A DNA stretch of 64,000 nt from Chitinophagales bacterium (GTDB lineage: Bacteria > Bacteroidota > Bacteroidia > Chitinophagales > UBA10324), in the NCBI GenBank assembly GCA_013816805.1, contig JACDDS010000009.1:1-64000 (forward strand), in the 5' to 3' direction. Within the stretch, counting starts at the first letter, position 1. Each line of letters begins with the position of its first letter. Made by a program: the position numbers and the translations under genes. This document shows, piece after piece, positions 25,335 to 35,546 of the stretch. Below the pieces are notes generated by a model. That model saw nothing but the letters and a program-made list of their open reading frames with translations. It was not told the origin of the DNA and did no database searches.

Positions 25335-25742
25335 CTATGATGTACCCAGATCTTCCACTTTTCTAAACTCTGCTTCAGTAACAGGCATCACTGAAAGCCT
25401 GGAAATTTTAATCAGCACCATATCTTTCAGCTCTTTTACGGTTTTTATTTCCTGCAGGGAAACAAGTCGTTTAAATTTTTTATTAACCACCATCTCAATA
25501 GCTACCCAGGCTTCTTCTTCTGAGGAAGGGTCAGGAAAAAATTCACGGGAAACCTTAGCAGTACCCACCACAGCACTTTCTTTGCCACTATGATAAAATA
25601 ATATGGGATCCCCCTTCTTCATTTCGCGCAGGTGATTGCGTGCAGCATAACTCCTTACCCCTGTCCACTCCGTTTTTTTATCTTTAGAAAACTCCTGCCA
25701 TCCGTACGTCTCCGGGTCTGATTTTACAAGCCAGTGATTCAT
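25335..25742 (-). CDS. EVE domain protein
   Basis: EVE domains are PUA-like folds that bind modified bases in nucleic acids. The 135-residue protein is almost all domain: MNHWLVKSDPETYGWQEF at the start, TEWTGVRSYAARNHLREMKK with KGDPILFYHSG in the middle, and GTAKVSREFFPDP after it. I use the ATG at 25742, which matches family starts; an ATG four codons upstream is also in frame. Stand-alone EVE genes are common in Bacteroidota. It has no obvious operon partner. Confidence 0.9.
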   Translation of the reverse strand: MNHWLVKSDPETYGWQEFSKDKKTEWTGVRSYAARNHLREMKKGDPILFYHSGKESAVVGTAKVSREFFPDPSSEEEAWVAIEMVVNKKFKRLVSLQEIKTVKELKDMVLIKISRLSVMPVTEAEFRKVEDLGTS

Positions 25743-25960
25743 ATCTTTTTTCATAAAAATAAAATTTTAAAAAGAAGTGATTTTACTTTACTGATACCGC
25801 AAGCACAAGTCGTAACAATGTCCGTAAAAAACTTAAGTTAAATTATTAAGTATGGGATCGAGGAAGGTAATTGACTCCAAATGAAAACACTTGAAGAAAC
25901 ACTAATGTCCTTCGCTTGAATTATTCAACACTAGCGTGCAAATCATTTTTTGTCAAGTAA

Positions 25961-27133
25961 TTACTGGCTCACGGGGATTCGCTTTGAATTCCTGTAAGAA
26001 ACAATAAAGGCACTTTTAAACCCTTTTTTTCGAAGCTGCAAAAGACGAGCCTGACAATCAGCCATGTTTAAATACTTACCTACAACATACCGGTTATATC
26101 CGGAATCTGACTTATCATTAGTAATATCTTTAATAGAAGCGTATGGCGCGCTCTTTAAATTGATGGGCTTTGCTGAAGCAACGATCTGAACTTTATAATA
26201 AGTTAACGCCGGATGATAGCTGGTACTGCCATTGGAAGCGGTTGTGTTAGTACTGGTTTTTAGTGAATCAGCAGATGAAAATAAATCAGTTTTAATATCT
26301 AAATCAGCTGTCAACACCGAATCAGGATAAGTTCTTGCAAGAAAATCGCCACTACCTTCCACCTCTGCTTTGTAATCGCCAATAGCCTTTAAAACAGAAC
26401 GCGCAATTTTATTTTGTCCATCCTGTGAAGTAAGATAATTTTCTTCCGTGCGATTGGTGAGAAAGCCCGTCTCCACCAGTATGGAAGGCATGGTAGTGCG
26501 CCACAACACCAGGAATCCTGCCTGCTTCACACCACGAATCACCCGGCCGTCTTTACGAAATTCGTCTTCTACTTTGGAAGCTATATCAATGCTCTGCTGC
26601 AAATGGGCATTTTGATTCATGGTAAGAATTATAAAGCCCTCAGGCGAATTCGGATCGAATCCATCATAGTTTTGCTGGTAATCGTTCTCAAGCAATATCA
26701 CATCATTCTCACGCTTGGATACTTCCAGGTTATCTACAGATTTGTGAAGTCCCATAAGCCACGTTTCAGTTCCAAACGCAGCTGTATTCCGGTTTGCATT
26801 GCAGTGGATGGAAACAAAGAGATCGGCATTATTCCGGTTTGCAATGTTTGCACGTTCGTACAGCTCAATAAATTCATCAGTGCTTCTGGTGTAAATCACT
26901 TTTACATTAGGATAAACCTTATGAACCAGAGCCCCAAGCTTTAAAACAATTGCCAGGGTAACATCCTTTTCATTAGAATGTGCTCCTCTGCATCCGGAAT
27001 CATGGCCACCATGGCCTGCGTCCAGCACAATGGTTTTAATTTTATAGACAGAATCCCGGTGTATGCTTTGGGCCTGAGTGCTGCAATACGCTGTTAATAA
27101 CAACAATAGGATAAGCAATAGCGTTTTTAACAT
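25961..27133 (-). CDS. N-acetylmuramoyl-L-alanine amidase
   Basis: The enzyme cuts the amide bond between muramic acid and the stem peptide. After a signal peptide (LLLILLLLLTAYCSTQAQ) the amidase_3 domain (about 30-245) shows all zinc ligands: VLDAGHGGHDSG, the glutamate in SNEKDVTLA, the histidine in FVSIHCNAN, and the catalytic glutamate in SILVETGFLTN. A serine/threonine-rich linker (about 265-300) leads to a SPOR-like C-terminal domain (TYYKVQIVASAKPI) that would bind denuded septal peptidoglycan. It is divergent from lptD, so two envelope genes share a promoter region. Confidence 0.92.
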   Translation of the reverse strand: MLKTLLLILLLLLTAYCSTQAQSIHRDSVYKIKTIVLDAGHGGHDSGCRGAHSNEKDVTLAIVLKLGALVHKVYPNVKVIYTRSTDEFIELYERANIANRNNADLFVSIHCNANRNTAAFGTETWLMGLHKSVDNLEVSKRENDVILLENDYQQNYDGFDPNSPEGFIILTMNQNAHLQQSIDIASKVEDEFRKDGRVIRGVKQAGFLVLWRTTMPSILVETGFLTNRTEENYLTSQDGQNKIARSVLKAIGDYKAEVEGSGDFLARTYPDSVLTADLDIKTDLFSSADSLKTSTNTTASNGSTSYHPALTYYKVQIVASAKPINLKSAPYASIKDITNDKSDSGYNRYVVGKYLNMADCQARLLQLRKKGFKSAFIVSYRNSKRIPVSQ

Positions 27134-27148
27134 GCAAGCTGATTAAAG

Positions 27149-27156
27149 TAGTTTTG
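27149..27156 (+). promoter_or_regulatory. -7 element TAGTTTTG upstream of lptD
   Basis: It matches TAnnTTTG. The longest lptD frame begins with TTG at 27154, inside this element, so if the promoter is real that codon cannot be the start. This argues for the TTG at 27199. Confidence 0.4.
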
Positions 27157-27198
27157 TACTACAATTTTGACGAACGCAAATTTACTCAGCATATTTTT

Positions 27199-29781
27199 TT
27201 GAAACGGAAATATTGCCTTTTTACTTTCCCCATCCTTCTGTTGATAGTTTTTTCTTTCTATACAGCAGGGGCACGTACATGCAAGGACGGTATATCAATA
27301 TTTCCACCGGATACCTTACCAAAAAAAATGTTACCCAACGATACTTCAAAAGCAAATCTGACTGACAGTTTACATCTTAAGATGTCTGATAATGGACTTG
27401 ATGCCCCGGTTAAATACCATGCGCAGGATACTATTTATATGGACTATAAAAATCAAAAGGTTATTCTGCTCAATAAAGCAACCGTGGATTACAGAGATAT
27501 AGGGCTGAAGGGCGATTCCATTGTTTTCGATTGGGGTAAAAACCAGGTTTATTCAGAGGGCAGGAAAGATTCTTCCGGAAAGGAATCTGGTTTGCCTTCC
27601 TTTAATGAAGCTGATCGAACCTTTAATGCAAAAGAGATAGCCTATAATTTCAGAACGAAAAAAGGTAAGATAAGCGAGGTGATGACTGAAGAAGGCGAAG
27701 GTTTTATTCACAGTGAAACTGTTAAGCGTCTTCCGGATAATGTCTTTTACGGTATTGGAAACAGGTACACAACCTGCGACCGTGTCGATCCGGATTTTTA
27801 TATTGCAGCGTCGAAAATAAAGGTGATTCCGGGTAAGTCTATTGTAACGGGGCCGGCACATTTGGTGATTGAAGATGTACCTACTCCCCTTTTTCTTCCC
27901 TTCGGGATTTTTCCCTTAAACGAAAAAAGAAAATCAGGCTTGATTATTCCGTCTTATGGATACAGTGATTTGAGGGGTTTCTATTTAAGCAGGGGCGGTT
28001 ATTATTTTGGCATCAGCGACCACGTTGACCTTGCAGTTACAGGTGATATATATTCCAGGGGAAGCTATGTAATAAATGCTGCCACCCGGTTTGCTGAACG
28101 TTATAAGTTTTCAAGTAATCTGAACATTACCTACGGCAATACCCGCACCCTGGAAGCGGAAACTGATAAGTACTTATCTCAAAAGGAATTTGAAGTACGC
28201 GGAAGCTTTAACCAGGATGCTAAAGCATTACCAAATAACACACGGTTCAGTGCTAATCTGGCATTTGCTACTTCGGGATTCAACAGGAACTATTCCAACA
28301 CTCCCGAAAATTTTTTTAATAACACTTATTCATCTTCCATTTCATTTCAGCAAAGTATTCCTTATACCCCTTTTAATTATTCTGTTTCTCTTACTCATTC
28401 ACAAAGTACCCAGACCCATATCGTAAACGTGACATTACCGACCTTCCTGTTTAATATGTCCAGTATTAATCCGTTTAAGAGGAAAGAAGCACTGGGCCGG
28501 TTGAAGTGGTATGAGAATATTGCGGTAAGCTACTCTTTTAATGCAAGCAACCAGGTAACGGGGATTGATTCTCTTTTCTTTACACCTCAAACATTCGATC
28601 GCATCAGAACAGGTGCCCTTCATAACATTACGGTTCAGGCACCTTTTTCCACACTTAAATACATAACTGTATCTCCGTCTTTTAATTATGCAGAAACATG
28701 GTCTATGCAGACTGTTCGTGCTTTCTGGAATCCGGAATTAATGCAGATTACCTACGATACCATTCAGGGATTTGCAGCTGCACGCAATTTTAATATAGGA
28801 GTTTCAGCCACAACTCACGTATATGGAATTTTGAATTTTAGCCATGGGAAAATCAGAGCAATCCGTCATGTAATAACGCCCCAGGTTGGATTCACCTATC
28901 GGCCTGATTTTGGAGATCCCCGATGGAATGCTTATAAAACAGTACAATTGAATGATGCAGGCCAAACAACCAGGTACTCCATTTTTCAAAGCAGCATTTA
29001 CGCCGGTCCTCCGCAGGGAAAACTAGGAAGCATTAGTTTTTCCATTGGAAATAATCTGGAGATGAAGGTTTTTTCGAAGAAGGACACGGTTACCCAGTTG
29101 AAAAAGATAAAACTGCTTGATGCATTAAGTATACGGTCGTCCTACAATCTGGCGGTCGATACGCTGCGCCTTGCACCAATAAATATTTCCGGCAGAACTT
29201 CTTTTACAGATAAAATCAATATGAATTTTGGACTGACTTTCGATCCTTATGCATCCGATTCCCTGAACCGCCGTATTAATACCTTTACCTTGAAAGATGA
29301 CCATAAATTAGCACGTCTCACCAATGCATTTATCGGAATTAATGCCTCTTTCAGTTCGCCTCAAAGTTCTTCAGTAGTTCAAAAAGCTACACCGGAACAA
29401 TTGGATTATATTAAAAATTCAGGAAATGACTATGTAGATTTCAATGTACCGTGGAGGTTGACTCCTAACTATACATTAGCCCTTAATAGAGTAAGGACGT
29501 TTGGAAGAGATACTACCATTCTAACACAGACATTGGGTGTAAGCGGAGAATTGAACCTGACTGAAAAATGGAAGATATCGTGGAATACCAGCTATGATTT
29601 TATTGCACATAAGTTCTCTACCATCTTCCTGGATGTCTACCGCGATCTTCACTGCTGGCAAATGCATTTGAGCGTGATACCTTCTGGTTATCGCTCAGGC
29701 TTTACCTTTGACCTACATGTGAAAGCAAGCGTATTACAGGATCTGAAGCTGCATAAGCAAAATAACTGGTACGATTATTAA
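27199..29781 (+). CDS. lptD: LPS-assembly protein LptD (Bacteroidota type)
   Basis: LptD is the outer-membrane barrel that places lipopolysaccharide in the outer leaflet. From the TTG at 27199 the protein begins MKRKYCLFTFPILLLIVFSF, a good signal peptide; an earlier TTG at 27154 would lengthen it by 15 residues. An OstA-like beta-jellyroll (VKYHAQDTIYMDYKNQKVIL and after) is followed by a large barrel of about 550 residues with the conserved opening PTPLFLPFGIFPL and KRKSGLIIPSYGYSD. Alternating aromatic strands continue to the end (KQNNWYDY). At about 860 residues it fits the Bacteroidota form. It is divergent from the amidase. Confidence 0.93.
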   Translation: MKRKYCLFTFPILLLIVFSFYTAGARTCKDGISIFPPDTLPKKMLPNDTSKANLTDSLHLKMSDNGLDAPVKYHAQDTIYMDYKNQKVILLNKATVDYRDIGLKGDSIVFDWGKNQVYSEGRKDSSGKESGLPSFNEADRTFNAKEIAYNFRTKKGKISEVMTEEGEGFIHSETVKRLPDNVFYGIGNRYTTCDRVDPDFYIAASKIKVIPGKSIVTGPAHLVIEDVPTPLFLPFGIFPLNEKRKSGLIIPSYGYSDLRGFYLSRGGYYFGISDHVDLAVTGDIYSRGSYVINAATRFAERYKFSSNLNITYGNTRTLEAETDKYLSQKEFEVRGSFNQDAKALPNNTRFSANLAFATSGFNRNYSNTPENFFNNTYSSSISFQQSIPYTPFNYSVSLTHSQSTQTHIVNVTLPTFLFNMSSINPFKRKEALGRLKWYENIAVSYSFNASNQVTGIDSLFFTPQTFDRIRTGALHNITVQAPFSTLKYITVSPSFNYAETWSMQTVRAFWNPELMQITYDTIQGFAAARNFNIGVSATTHVYGILNFSHGKIRAIRHVITPQVGFTYRPDFGDPRWNAYKTVQLNDAGQTTRYSIFQSSIYAGPPQGKLGSISFSIGNNLEMKVFSKKDTVTQLKKIKLLDALSIRSSYNLAVDTLRLAPINISGRTSFTDKINMNFGLTFDPYASDSLNRRINTFTLKDDHKLARLTNAFIGINASFSSPQSSSVVQKATPEQLDYIKNSGNDYVDFNVPWRLTPNYTLALNRVRTFGRDTTILTQTLGVSGELNLTEKWKISWNTSYDFIAHKFSTIFLDVYRDLHCWQMHLSVIPSGYRSGFTFDLHVKASVLQDLKLHKQNNWYDY

Positions 29782-29874
29782 ATATTATTTGAATAAATCG
29801 TTGAATACCAAATTTATGGCTCCCTTTTCAACATAACTGTAGCCAGGCAAACTCACCGCATCATTTTTTAACGC

Positions 29875-29899
29875 AAAAAATTTTTCACTAGGGGTGAAA
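29875..29899 (-). terminator. Weak intrinsic terminator of the TPR gene
   Basis: TTTCAC/GTGAAA (29883-29888 / 29894-29899) forms a 6-bp stem on the minus strand followed by AATTTTTT, starting about 35 nt after the TPR gene stop codon. The short AU-rich stem makes it weak. Confidence 0.4.
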
Positions 29900-29933
29900 T
29901 AAATAATAAAGTAAAAACTTTGTGTTACAGGTT

Positions 29934-31427
29934 TTACATCGCCCTTGCTTTATTCTTCACTTCATTCCTGATAAGAGCATAGTCAATGCCATTAAAGTTA
30001 TACTCTGACACTTCTTTATATTGAGCATTCGCCTGATCTTTATTACCAGCGGCCTCATTAGCCACAGCCAGCCAATACTTATTATATACTGAAAGATTCG
30101 GATTGCTTTCCTGAAAATGGTTCACAGCATCTCCATAATTCTTTTGCTTCATAGCTATGTATCCCAGGGAAAAGTGATAAAAATTAAGTTTATTGGGATC
30201 AGTGATTGGCTCTAAAGTTTTTTTACACTGTTCCGCTTTGGCTTTAGCATCCTCGTAATTTCCCTCCATGGCAGCCAATAGTGATTGTAAGTACTCGTCT
30301 GTTGCCTGATTCTGAATTTTTGCTTCCTGTGTTCCAATATCATTCGCAGCCTGCGTATTAAGAGGGGTTACTATCGTCATCAACTCATTCAATTGATTAA
30401 CGTCTCCATAATGTATTGCTATGCGTTCGCAATCCCCGAGATAAGCCAGTTTTTCACTGCTGATCTTAGCATTTAGTTCTCCTGATGAATCTATTTTGGT
30501 GGCCTGTTCCATTAACCATTTTAATGCTGTATTATGATCACCCCTGTATAAATAGGTATAAGCAGTGTATTGGTTTGCAGCCGTTTTTGATAAGTCATGA
30601 TTGCCCCCATCCATATAGTTTTGCCTCGCTTCATCATAATTACCCATGAAAGTATTGGCGTGGCCCATTTTATAATATGCCTCAGGGGAACCGGGATCAA
30701 GACTGACTGCCTTTGAATAGGCATCTCTTGCCTTTTGAAGATCATTCTGCGCACGGTAGCAATCACCCAATGCTATTTTAGCACCAGGACTAGAGGGAGC
30801 TATTAAGACTGCCTTTAAGGCATACATTTCGGCTTTCTTAAAATCTTTGGGATCAAGAAACAGATAGGAGTTAGAAAGTGCACTATATCCGCTAACCGAA
30901 TTGGAATCGAGGTTCACCGCTTTTTGAAAACACTCTCTAGCATTAGTAGCATCATTCCCTACAAAGTAGGTAAATCCTAAATCAACCTGTGCCCGTGGGG
31001 CATCCGGAAAACTGTCGGCAATTGTCTTTGTAATTTGAAGACGTTTATTCCAGTCGCTGGTTAAAAAAGTTTCGTATAAATCGCAGTACCATTTTTCCCA
31101 GTTGCTTGTGCCATTAATATTGGCTTTGGCTTTACTTATATCATCAGCAAATTCCTGGTTTGATACATCGGTGTTGGATTTCATAAGATACCCTACAGCG
31201 AGCTTAGGATCCTGTTCAATAGCCTTGATAAAAAAAGTCCGTGCCTTCTGTCCCTCACCCTGATCGAATAAGGTCATTCCCTGCCGGAAAGATGCCATTG
31301 CTTCTTTGGAGCTCGTAGTAACAGGAATATCAGTAATTTTTATCCTCTGTTGTTTTTGAGCACAACTTAAGATGGTTGCAGTTATAGCCAGGCTGACAAA
31401 CAGCAAGTAAACTTTTGGGGGTTTCAT
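29934..31427 (-). CDS. TPR-repeat lipoprotein
   Basis: The 497-residue protein has a lipoprotein signal peptide with the lipobox at LSCAQKQQ (about residue 22), so it should be anchored by a lipid to the envelope. At least ten tetratricopeptide-like helical pairs follow, for example FRQGMTLFDQGEGQKARTFF, then VDLGFTYFVGNDATNARECF, YYKMGHANTFMGNYDEARQN and FSLGYIAMKQKNYGDAVNHF. TPR arrays serve as protein-binding scaffolds. No enzymatic domain is visible and the partners are unknown. The gene stands alone, convergent with lptD. Confidence 0.85.
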   Translation of the reverse strand: MKPPKVYLLFVSLAITATILSCAQKQQRIKITDIPVTTSSKEAMASFRQGMTLFDQGEGQKARTFFIKAIEQDPKLAVGYLMKSNTDVSNQEFADDISKAKANINGTSNWEKWYCDLYETFLTSDWNKRLQITKTIADSFPDAPRAQVDLGFTYFVGNDATNARECFQKAVNLDSNSVSGYSALSNSYLFLDPKDFKKAEMYALKAVLIAPSSPGAKIALGDCYRAQNDLQKARDAYSKAVSLDPGSPEAYYKMGHANTFMGNYDEARQNYMDGGNHDLSKTAANQYTAYTYLYRGDHNTALKWLMEQATKIDSSGELNAKISSEKLAYLGDCERIAIHYGDVNQLNELMTIVTPLNTQAANDIGTQEAKIQNQATDEYLQSLLAAMEGNYEDAKAKAEQCKKTLEPITDPNKLNFYHFSLGYIAMKQKNYGDAVNHFQESNPNLSVYNKYWLAVANEAAGNKDQANAQYKEVSEYNFNGIDYALIRNEVKNKARAM

Positions 31428-31823
31428 GATGAAGTGTTTTAAAAGGTTTCCTGATTGTGCATTGGAAAAGCAATAACGAAAATTAGCAAATCATTTTAAT
31501 ATTAAAAATTTTTGCCTATTGTTCTCAAGGTGGTGAACCCATGCTTTATTGCGTAACCTATACTATTTTTCGTGAAAAATACTCCTCGGAGATAGAGTAT
31601 CTACTAGATCCAACCTGCATCGACTAACCGGCTTCCCTTTATGATTATCAATGATTATTTGCTCTTTGCAAGTACTTCAATCGTTAAATATTTTACACCC
31701 TTGCCAGCTACTTTTAGCTTAGGGCTTAATGTTACCAACGCTTAGAGGAATTTCCTTAATTTGTCAGTTCCCTTTTGTGGTAGTTGCGAAATACTATTAT
31801 TTTATAAATAAATAGGAGAATCG
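31428..31823. other. 396-nt gap without a recognised gene
   Basis: No open frame of convincing composition is present. On the minus strand a short stretch (about 31660-31735) reads SPKLKVAGKGVKYLTIEVLA then a stop soon after; it has a protein-like look but is too short to assign and could be the tail of a deleted gene. No promoter or terminator stands out. Confidence 0.4.
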
Positions 31824-32552
31824 CTACTGATGGCCAAAAACCGTTTTAATAATATCGTTAGCAGTACCAGCCGGATCTTTCCTGATCTTCGCTTCTTCCT
31901 GGGCCATGGTATTAAATAATCCATCCAGTGCCTTTTGTGTTACATAAGCGGTAAGGTCCGCATTAACAGGCTTCACAAAAGGCAGCTTATTATAGGTAGT
32001 AAATACATCGCCCCAGTATTTTGTAGCATCAGTACTGTCCAATGCATTTTTAATTACGGGAGAATATTGCGCAGAAAGCTGGGAAGTAGTTGTCTTTTTT
32101 AAATATTCTGTTGCCGCATTATTGCTGCCTTTTAAAATACCAACGGCATCAGAGAAAGACATGCTTTTAACGGCATTCATAAATATAGGAGCTGCATCTT
32201 TCGAAGCCTTTTCTGCTGCACGGTTCATACTTAAAATTGCTTTATCCACCTGATCTCCAAATCCGATTGCGCGAAGCTTGGATTCCACGTTTTGGGCTTC
32301 GGGAGGCATTAAAATTTTGATTAGCTGATTACCAAAAAATCCATCCTTAAGATTCAATAAATTTGCGCTTTTAGCAGCGCTCAGCAATAGAGCTTCTTTT
32401 AATCCGGAAACAATTTGTTCATTGCTTAATCCGAATGCACCGCCGTTTTTTTGTGAAGTATTAGGAAGAGAAATACTTGGAAGCTGTATCTGCGCGCAGG
32501 AGGAACAGGCTATGGCAATGATGATAAAAAATATTGAAAACTGCTTGATCAT
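31824..32552 (-). CDS. DUF4197 domain lipoprotein
   Basis: The 242-residue protein begins MIKQFSIFFIIIAIACSSCA, a lipoprotein signal with the lipobox cysteine at about residue 20; the longer frame with 21 more codons would bury that signal, so I start at 32552. The rest matches DUF4197, an all-helical family: GLKEALLLSAAKSANLLN, then IKILMPPEAQNVE, MNRAAEKASKDAAPIF and LKGSNNAATEYLKK. It ends in an ELxxR-like helical tail with KTVFGHQ. Function is unknown; the lipid anchor suggests the envelope. It is divergent from cinA. Confidence 0.87.
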   Translation of the reverse strand: MIKQFSIFFIIIAIACSSCAQIQLPSISLPNTSQKNGGAFGLSNEQIVSGLKEALLLSAAKSANLLNLKDGFFGNQLIKILMPPEAQNVESKLRAIGFGDQVDKAILSMNRAAEKASKDAAPIFMNAVKSMSFSDAVGILKGSNNAATEYLKKTTTSQLSAQYSPVIKNALDSTDATKYWGDVFTTYNKLPFVKPVNADLTAYVTQKALDGLFNTMAQEEAKIRKDPAGTANDIIKTVFGHQ

Positions 32553-32662
32553 AAAATAATTTTCAGTGGAAATAACAAAACCGTGCCAAACGAAAAATAC
32601 TTTCATACAATGCAATTTGTTTATTCACAGAGAGAACCAAATAATCATTAACATTATAATTT

Positions 32663-33904
32663 ATGGATGCGACAATTATTACGATTGGCGATGAGCTTTT
32701 AATCGGCCAGGTAATAGATACCAATTCATCATGGATAAGTGAAGCGCTTAATAATATAGGGATTTGGGTTAAAAGACGTATTGCAGTTGGAGATGATCAT
32801 AATGAAATTATTTCAGTACTGGATGGAGCAAAAAACATTAGCGATGTAATATTGATAACAGGTGGTTTGGGACCTACAAAAGATGATATTACAAAAGAAG
32901 TATTGTGCGACTATTTTGGAGGCAAAATGATATTTAATGAAGCCATTTTTGTAATGGTAAAAGCCATTTTTGACCGGCTTCAGAGGCCAATGCTGGAGAG
33001 CAATCGCCGACAGGCAGAAATACCGGACAACTGCATCCCAATTAAAAATTATAATGGTACTGCGCCGGGGATGTGGTTTGAAAGTGAAAGCAAAATTTTT
33101 ATTTCTATGCCTGGCGTTCCATTCGAAATGAAAGCCATGATGAGGGAGTCGGTGATCCCCGGGTTAAAAGACCGTTTTCAGCTGCCGGTTATTGTTCATA
33201 AAACCATTCACATTATCGGCATCGGAGAATCTTTTCTTGCCGAAAAAATAAGGGATATTGAAAATAATTTTTCCGAAAGCGTCAGGCTTGCTTACCTGCC
33301 CAATCTTACGCAGGTACGGCTAAGGATTACAGCTAGAGGTAAAGTCAAAAGTGAATTGGTGGAGCAAGTGGACGAGATTACCAAAAGAATAGAAGAAAGA
33401 ATTGGTATTTATATATGGGGATATGATGATGATGCACTCGAAAAGAAAATCGGATCCCTATTATTACAGAGGGGACACACGGTATGCACTGCCGAAAGTT
33501 GCACAGGAGGATTAATTGCATCTATGATCGCTTCTGTACCGGGCGCCTCAGCATATTACACTGGAAGTATAGTGAGTTATTCAAATGAAATTAAAAGGGA
33601 TGTTTTAAATGTGGCCGACGAAACGCTCCTGAAATATGGAGCGGTAAGTGAGCAGGCCGTTCAGGAAATGGTACAGGGTGCGCTGCAAAAATTAAAGTCT
33701 GACTATGCCATTGCAGTATCGGGTATTGCAGGGCCATCTGGGGGTACAGAAGATAGGCCCGTAGGCACCGTCTGGATAGCAGTAGGAAATAAAGAAAATA
33801 CAATTGCCGCAAGCTTTCTGTTTCCCGGCGATCGCATGCGGAATATTCAGCGTTCGGCAATAAGTGCCTTAGACATGCTGAGAAAATTCATTTTATCATC
33901 CTGA
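32663..33904 (+). CDS. cinA: CinA-like protein (nicotinamide-nucleotide amidase family)
   Basis: The 413-residue protein joins an N-terminal molybdopterin-binding-like domain (about 1-170: TIGDELLIGQVIDTNSSWIS, LITGGLGPTKDDITKEVL), a small central domain, and the C-terminal CinA domain (about 255-410: TVCTAESCTGGLIASMIASV, then TGSIVSYSNEIKRDVL and AVSGIAGPSGGTEDRPVGTV). The C-terminal domain deamidates nicotinamide mononucleotide in NAD salvage; the N-terminal domain has ADP-ribose pyrophosphatase activity in studied homologues. All parts are full length. It stands alone. Confidence 0.93.
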   Translation: MDATIITIGDELLIGQVIDTNSSWISEALNNIGIWVKRRIAVGDDHNEIISVLDGAKNISDVILITGGLGPTKDDITKEVLCDYFGGKMIFNEAIFVMVKAIFDRLQRPMLESNRRQAEIPDNCIPIKNYNGTAPGMWFESESKIFISMPGVPFEMKAMMRESVIPGLKDRFQLPVIVHKTIHIIGIGESFLAEKIRDIENNFSESVRLAYLPNLTQVRLRITARGKVKSELVEQVDEITKRIEERIGIYIWGYDDDALEKKIGSLLLQRGHTVCTAESCTGGLIASMIASVPGASAYYTGSIVSYSNEIKRDVLNVADETLLKYGAVSEQAVQEMVQGALQKLKSDYAIAVSGIAGPSGGTEDRPVGTVWIAVGNKENTIAASFLFPGDRMRNIQRSAISALDMLRKFILSS

Positions 33905-34379
33905 AAAAGCCAATATCTTCCAACAATAATTTTCCTGTGGAAGTTACTCCTAATTCTAACATTAATCTTTATGCTTCTTAAAAAGTAATTAGAGACCATT
34001 GCCCCCCATTGGTGGAAAAACAAAACAATAAAATACATACGAAGTTATCGGAATATGGCACTTCCTTAAGAAGCAAAAACATACAATAGGCGGGATATTT
34101 TTGCCACTGCTGTATGAGGAAAAGATGTAGTAACCTTTACTTTTTCTGTAATTACTGCGGATTACGGAATATAGAAAATAGCACCTACCATCTAATCCTT
34201 CTAGCCGGAAAATCCTGCTTTCATTTCAAAAGGAAGAGGAGGCACCGGAAAAGGAGCTAAGAATGATAATAAAAAAGAGAATAGAAATATTTCATACCGG
34301 GCTATGGATGAAATTATTTCACAAATTTCCTTTAGCTATATTAGACACTATAACTGCAGTTATTACTCTTTGCTTAAAC
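33905..34379. other. 475-nt gap without a recognised gene
   Basis: No convincing coding frame is seen. GCTTCTTAA (33973-33981) and TTAAGAAGC (34066-34074) are perfect inverted copies 84 nt apart. The second half is purine-rich on the plus strand. No clear terminator follows cinA. Confidence 0.45.
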
Positions 34380-34619
34380 TCAATCGTGCCCTTGAGTTTT
34401 AACAATCTTATTATAAACTCCGAATAGAAGAAAGGGTGCTGCCCATTGACCAATGAATAAGGCGGTGTGTCTGTTGCCCATTATCTGCAAACTGAGCGAA
34501 ACACCCATAGACGCCAGGGCAGCCCATAAAAATACATCAGAAGGTATTTGTGCGGTTTTATCTTCTATAGTTTTTGCTACTTCACCTTCCTGGTATTTAG
34601 AATTGTTATTTGTATCCAT
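34380..34619 (-). CDS. Small two-helix membrane protein
   Basis: The 79-residue protein has a hydrophilic N-terminus (MDTNNNSKYQEGEVAKTIED) and two hydrophobic helices (DVFLWAALASMGVSLSLQIM and ALFIGQWAAPFLLFGVYNKI) joined by a short GNRH turn. I recognise the type as a hypothetical protein often seen in Bacteroidota, without a known function. No operon partner is present; trmD lies on the other strand. Confidence 0.7.
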   Translation of the reverse strand: MDTNNNSKYQEGEVAKTIEDKTAQIPSDVFLWAALASMGVSLSLQIMGNRHTALFIGQWAAPFLLFGVYNKIVKTQGHD

Positions 34620-34833
34620 TTTATAGTTTTTAGTTATTTGAGATCACAATTTATTTGCCAGCAGAGATTACCTGCGGAGTTTATTTACATCTTATTTTTA
34701 TGGGAATGTATTCTCCCATGTTTCCCCTTATTGTTTCCGGCATTCCACATTTTTTAGCCATCTATATCTTGTATATGAAGGTTAATTGTATTTGGATTTG
34801 TTTCACTGTTATACTTTTAGCTGTTATTATACT

Positions 34834-35508
34834 ATGAGATTTGACGTTATCACAATACACCCTGAACTTCTGATAGGTCCATTCGACCATTCTATACTAA
34901 AGCGTGCTCAGGAAAAACAATTATTGGAGGTAGTTGTTCATAATCTGCGTGATTTTACTGTAGATAAGCATAAGCAGGTGGACGATTACCAGTATGGAGG
35001 AGGGGCAGGTATGGTGATGACAGTCGAACCCGTAGCCCGGTGTATTGAATCATTAAAATCAGAGCGCAATTATGATGATGTTATTTATATGTCTCCCGAT
35101 GGCCATCTGGTAAATCAAGGTATTATCAATAAGCTTTCGCTTTGTGAAAATATTATTATTCTGTGTGGTCACTATAAAGGTGTAGACCAGCGAATCAGGG
35201 ATCATTTTATTACCAGGGAAATATCCATCGGTAATTATGTTCTAAGCGGTGGAGAGCTTCCTGCAGCAGTCTTAATAGATGCGGTTGGAAGATTGCTTCC
35301 CGGAGTTCTAAATGATGAATCATCGGCTCTGTTTGATTCATTCCAGGATAATTTATTAGCGCCACCTGTTTATACCCGCCCCGAAGAATTTAATGGATGG
35401 AAAGTTCCGGACGTTTTGCTTTCAGGTAACCTCAAAAAAATCGAGGAGTGGCGATACCAGGAATCTTTAAAACGTACTAAAGAGCAGCGTCCGGATATGC
35501 TTGAATAA
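34834..35508 (+). CDS. trmD: tRNA (guanine-N1-)-methyltransferase
   Basis: TrmD methylates G37 next to the anticodon and prevents frameshifting. The 224-residue protein starts [20 protein letters not shown], the normal family start, so the 16 codons upstream in the same frame are excluded. The SPOUT knot motifs are visible: [13 protein letters not shown] near 57, [15 protein letters not shown] near 112, [13 protein letters not shown] near 130. The C-terminal helical domain ends in [11 protein letters not shown]. It is convergent with the ABC exporter gene; no other ribosomal-operon partner (rimM, rplS) is adjacent. Confidence 0.95.
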   Translation: MRFDVITIHPELLIGPFDHSILKRAQEKQLLEVVVHNLRDFTVDKHKQVDDYQYGGGAGMVMTVEPVARCIESLKSERNYDDVIYMSPDGHLVNQGIINKLSLCENIIILCGHYKGVDQRIRDHFITREISIGNYVLSGGELPAAVLIDAVGRLLPGVLNDESSALFDSFQDNLLAPPVYTRPEEFNGWKVPDVLLSGNLKKIEEWRYQESLKRTKEQRPDMLE

Positions 35509-35546
35509 ATGAATGATCAAAGTAAAAGAAACAAATTCCGAAATAG

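Noticed and set aside
34548-34837. Plus-strand frames before trmD
   Set aside because: They are antisense to the small membrane protein or extend trmD upstream of its conserved start; no family signal.
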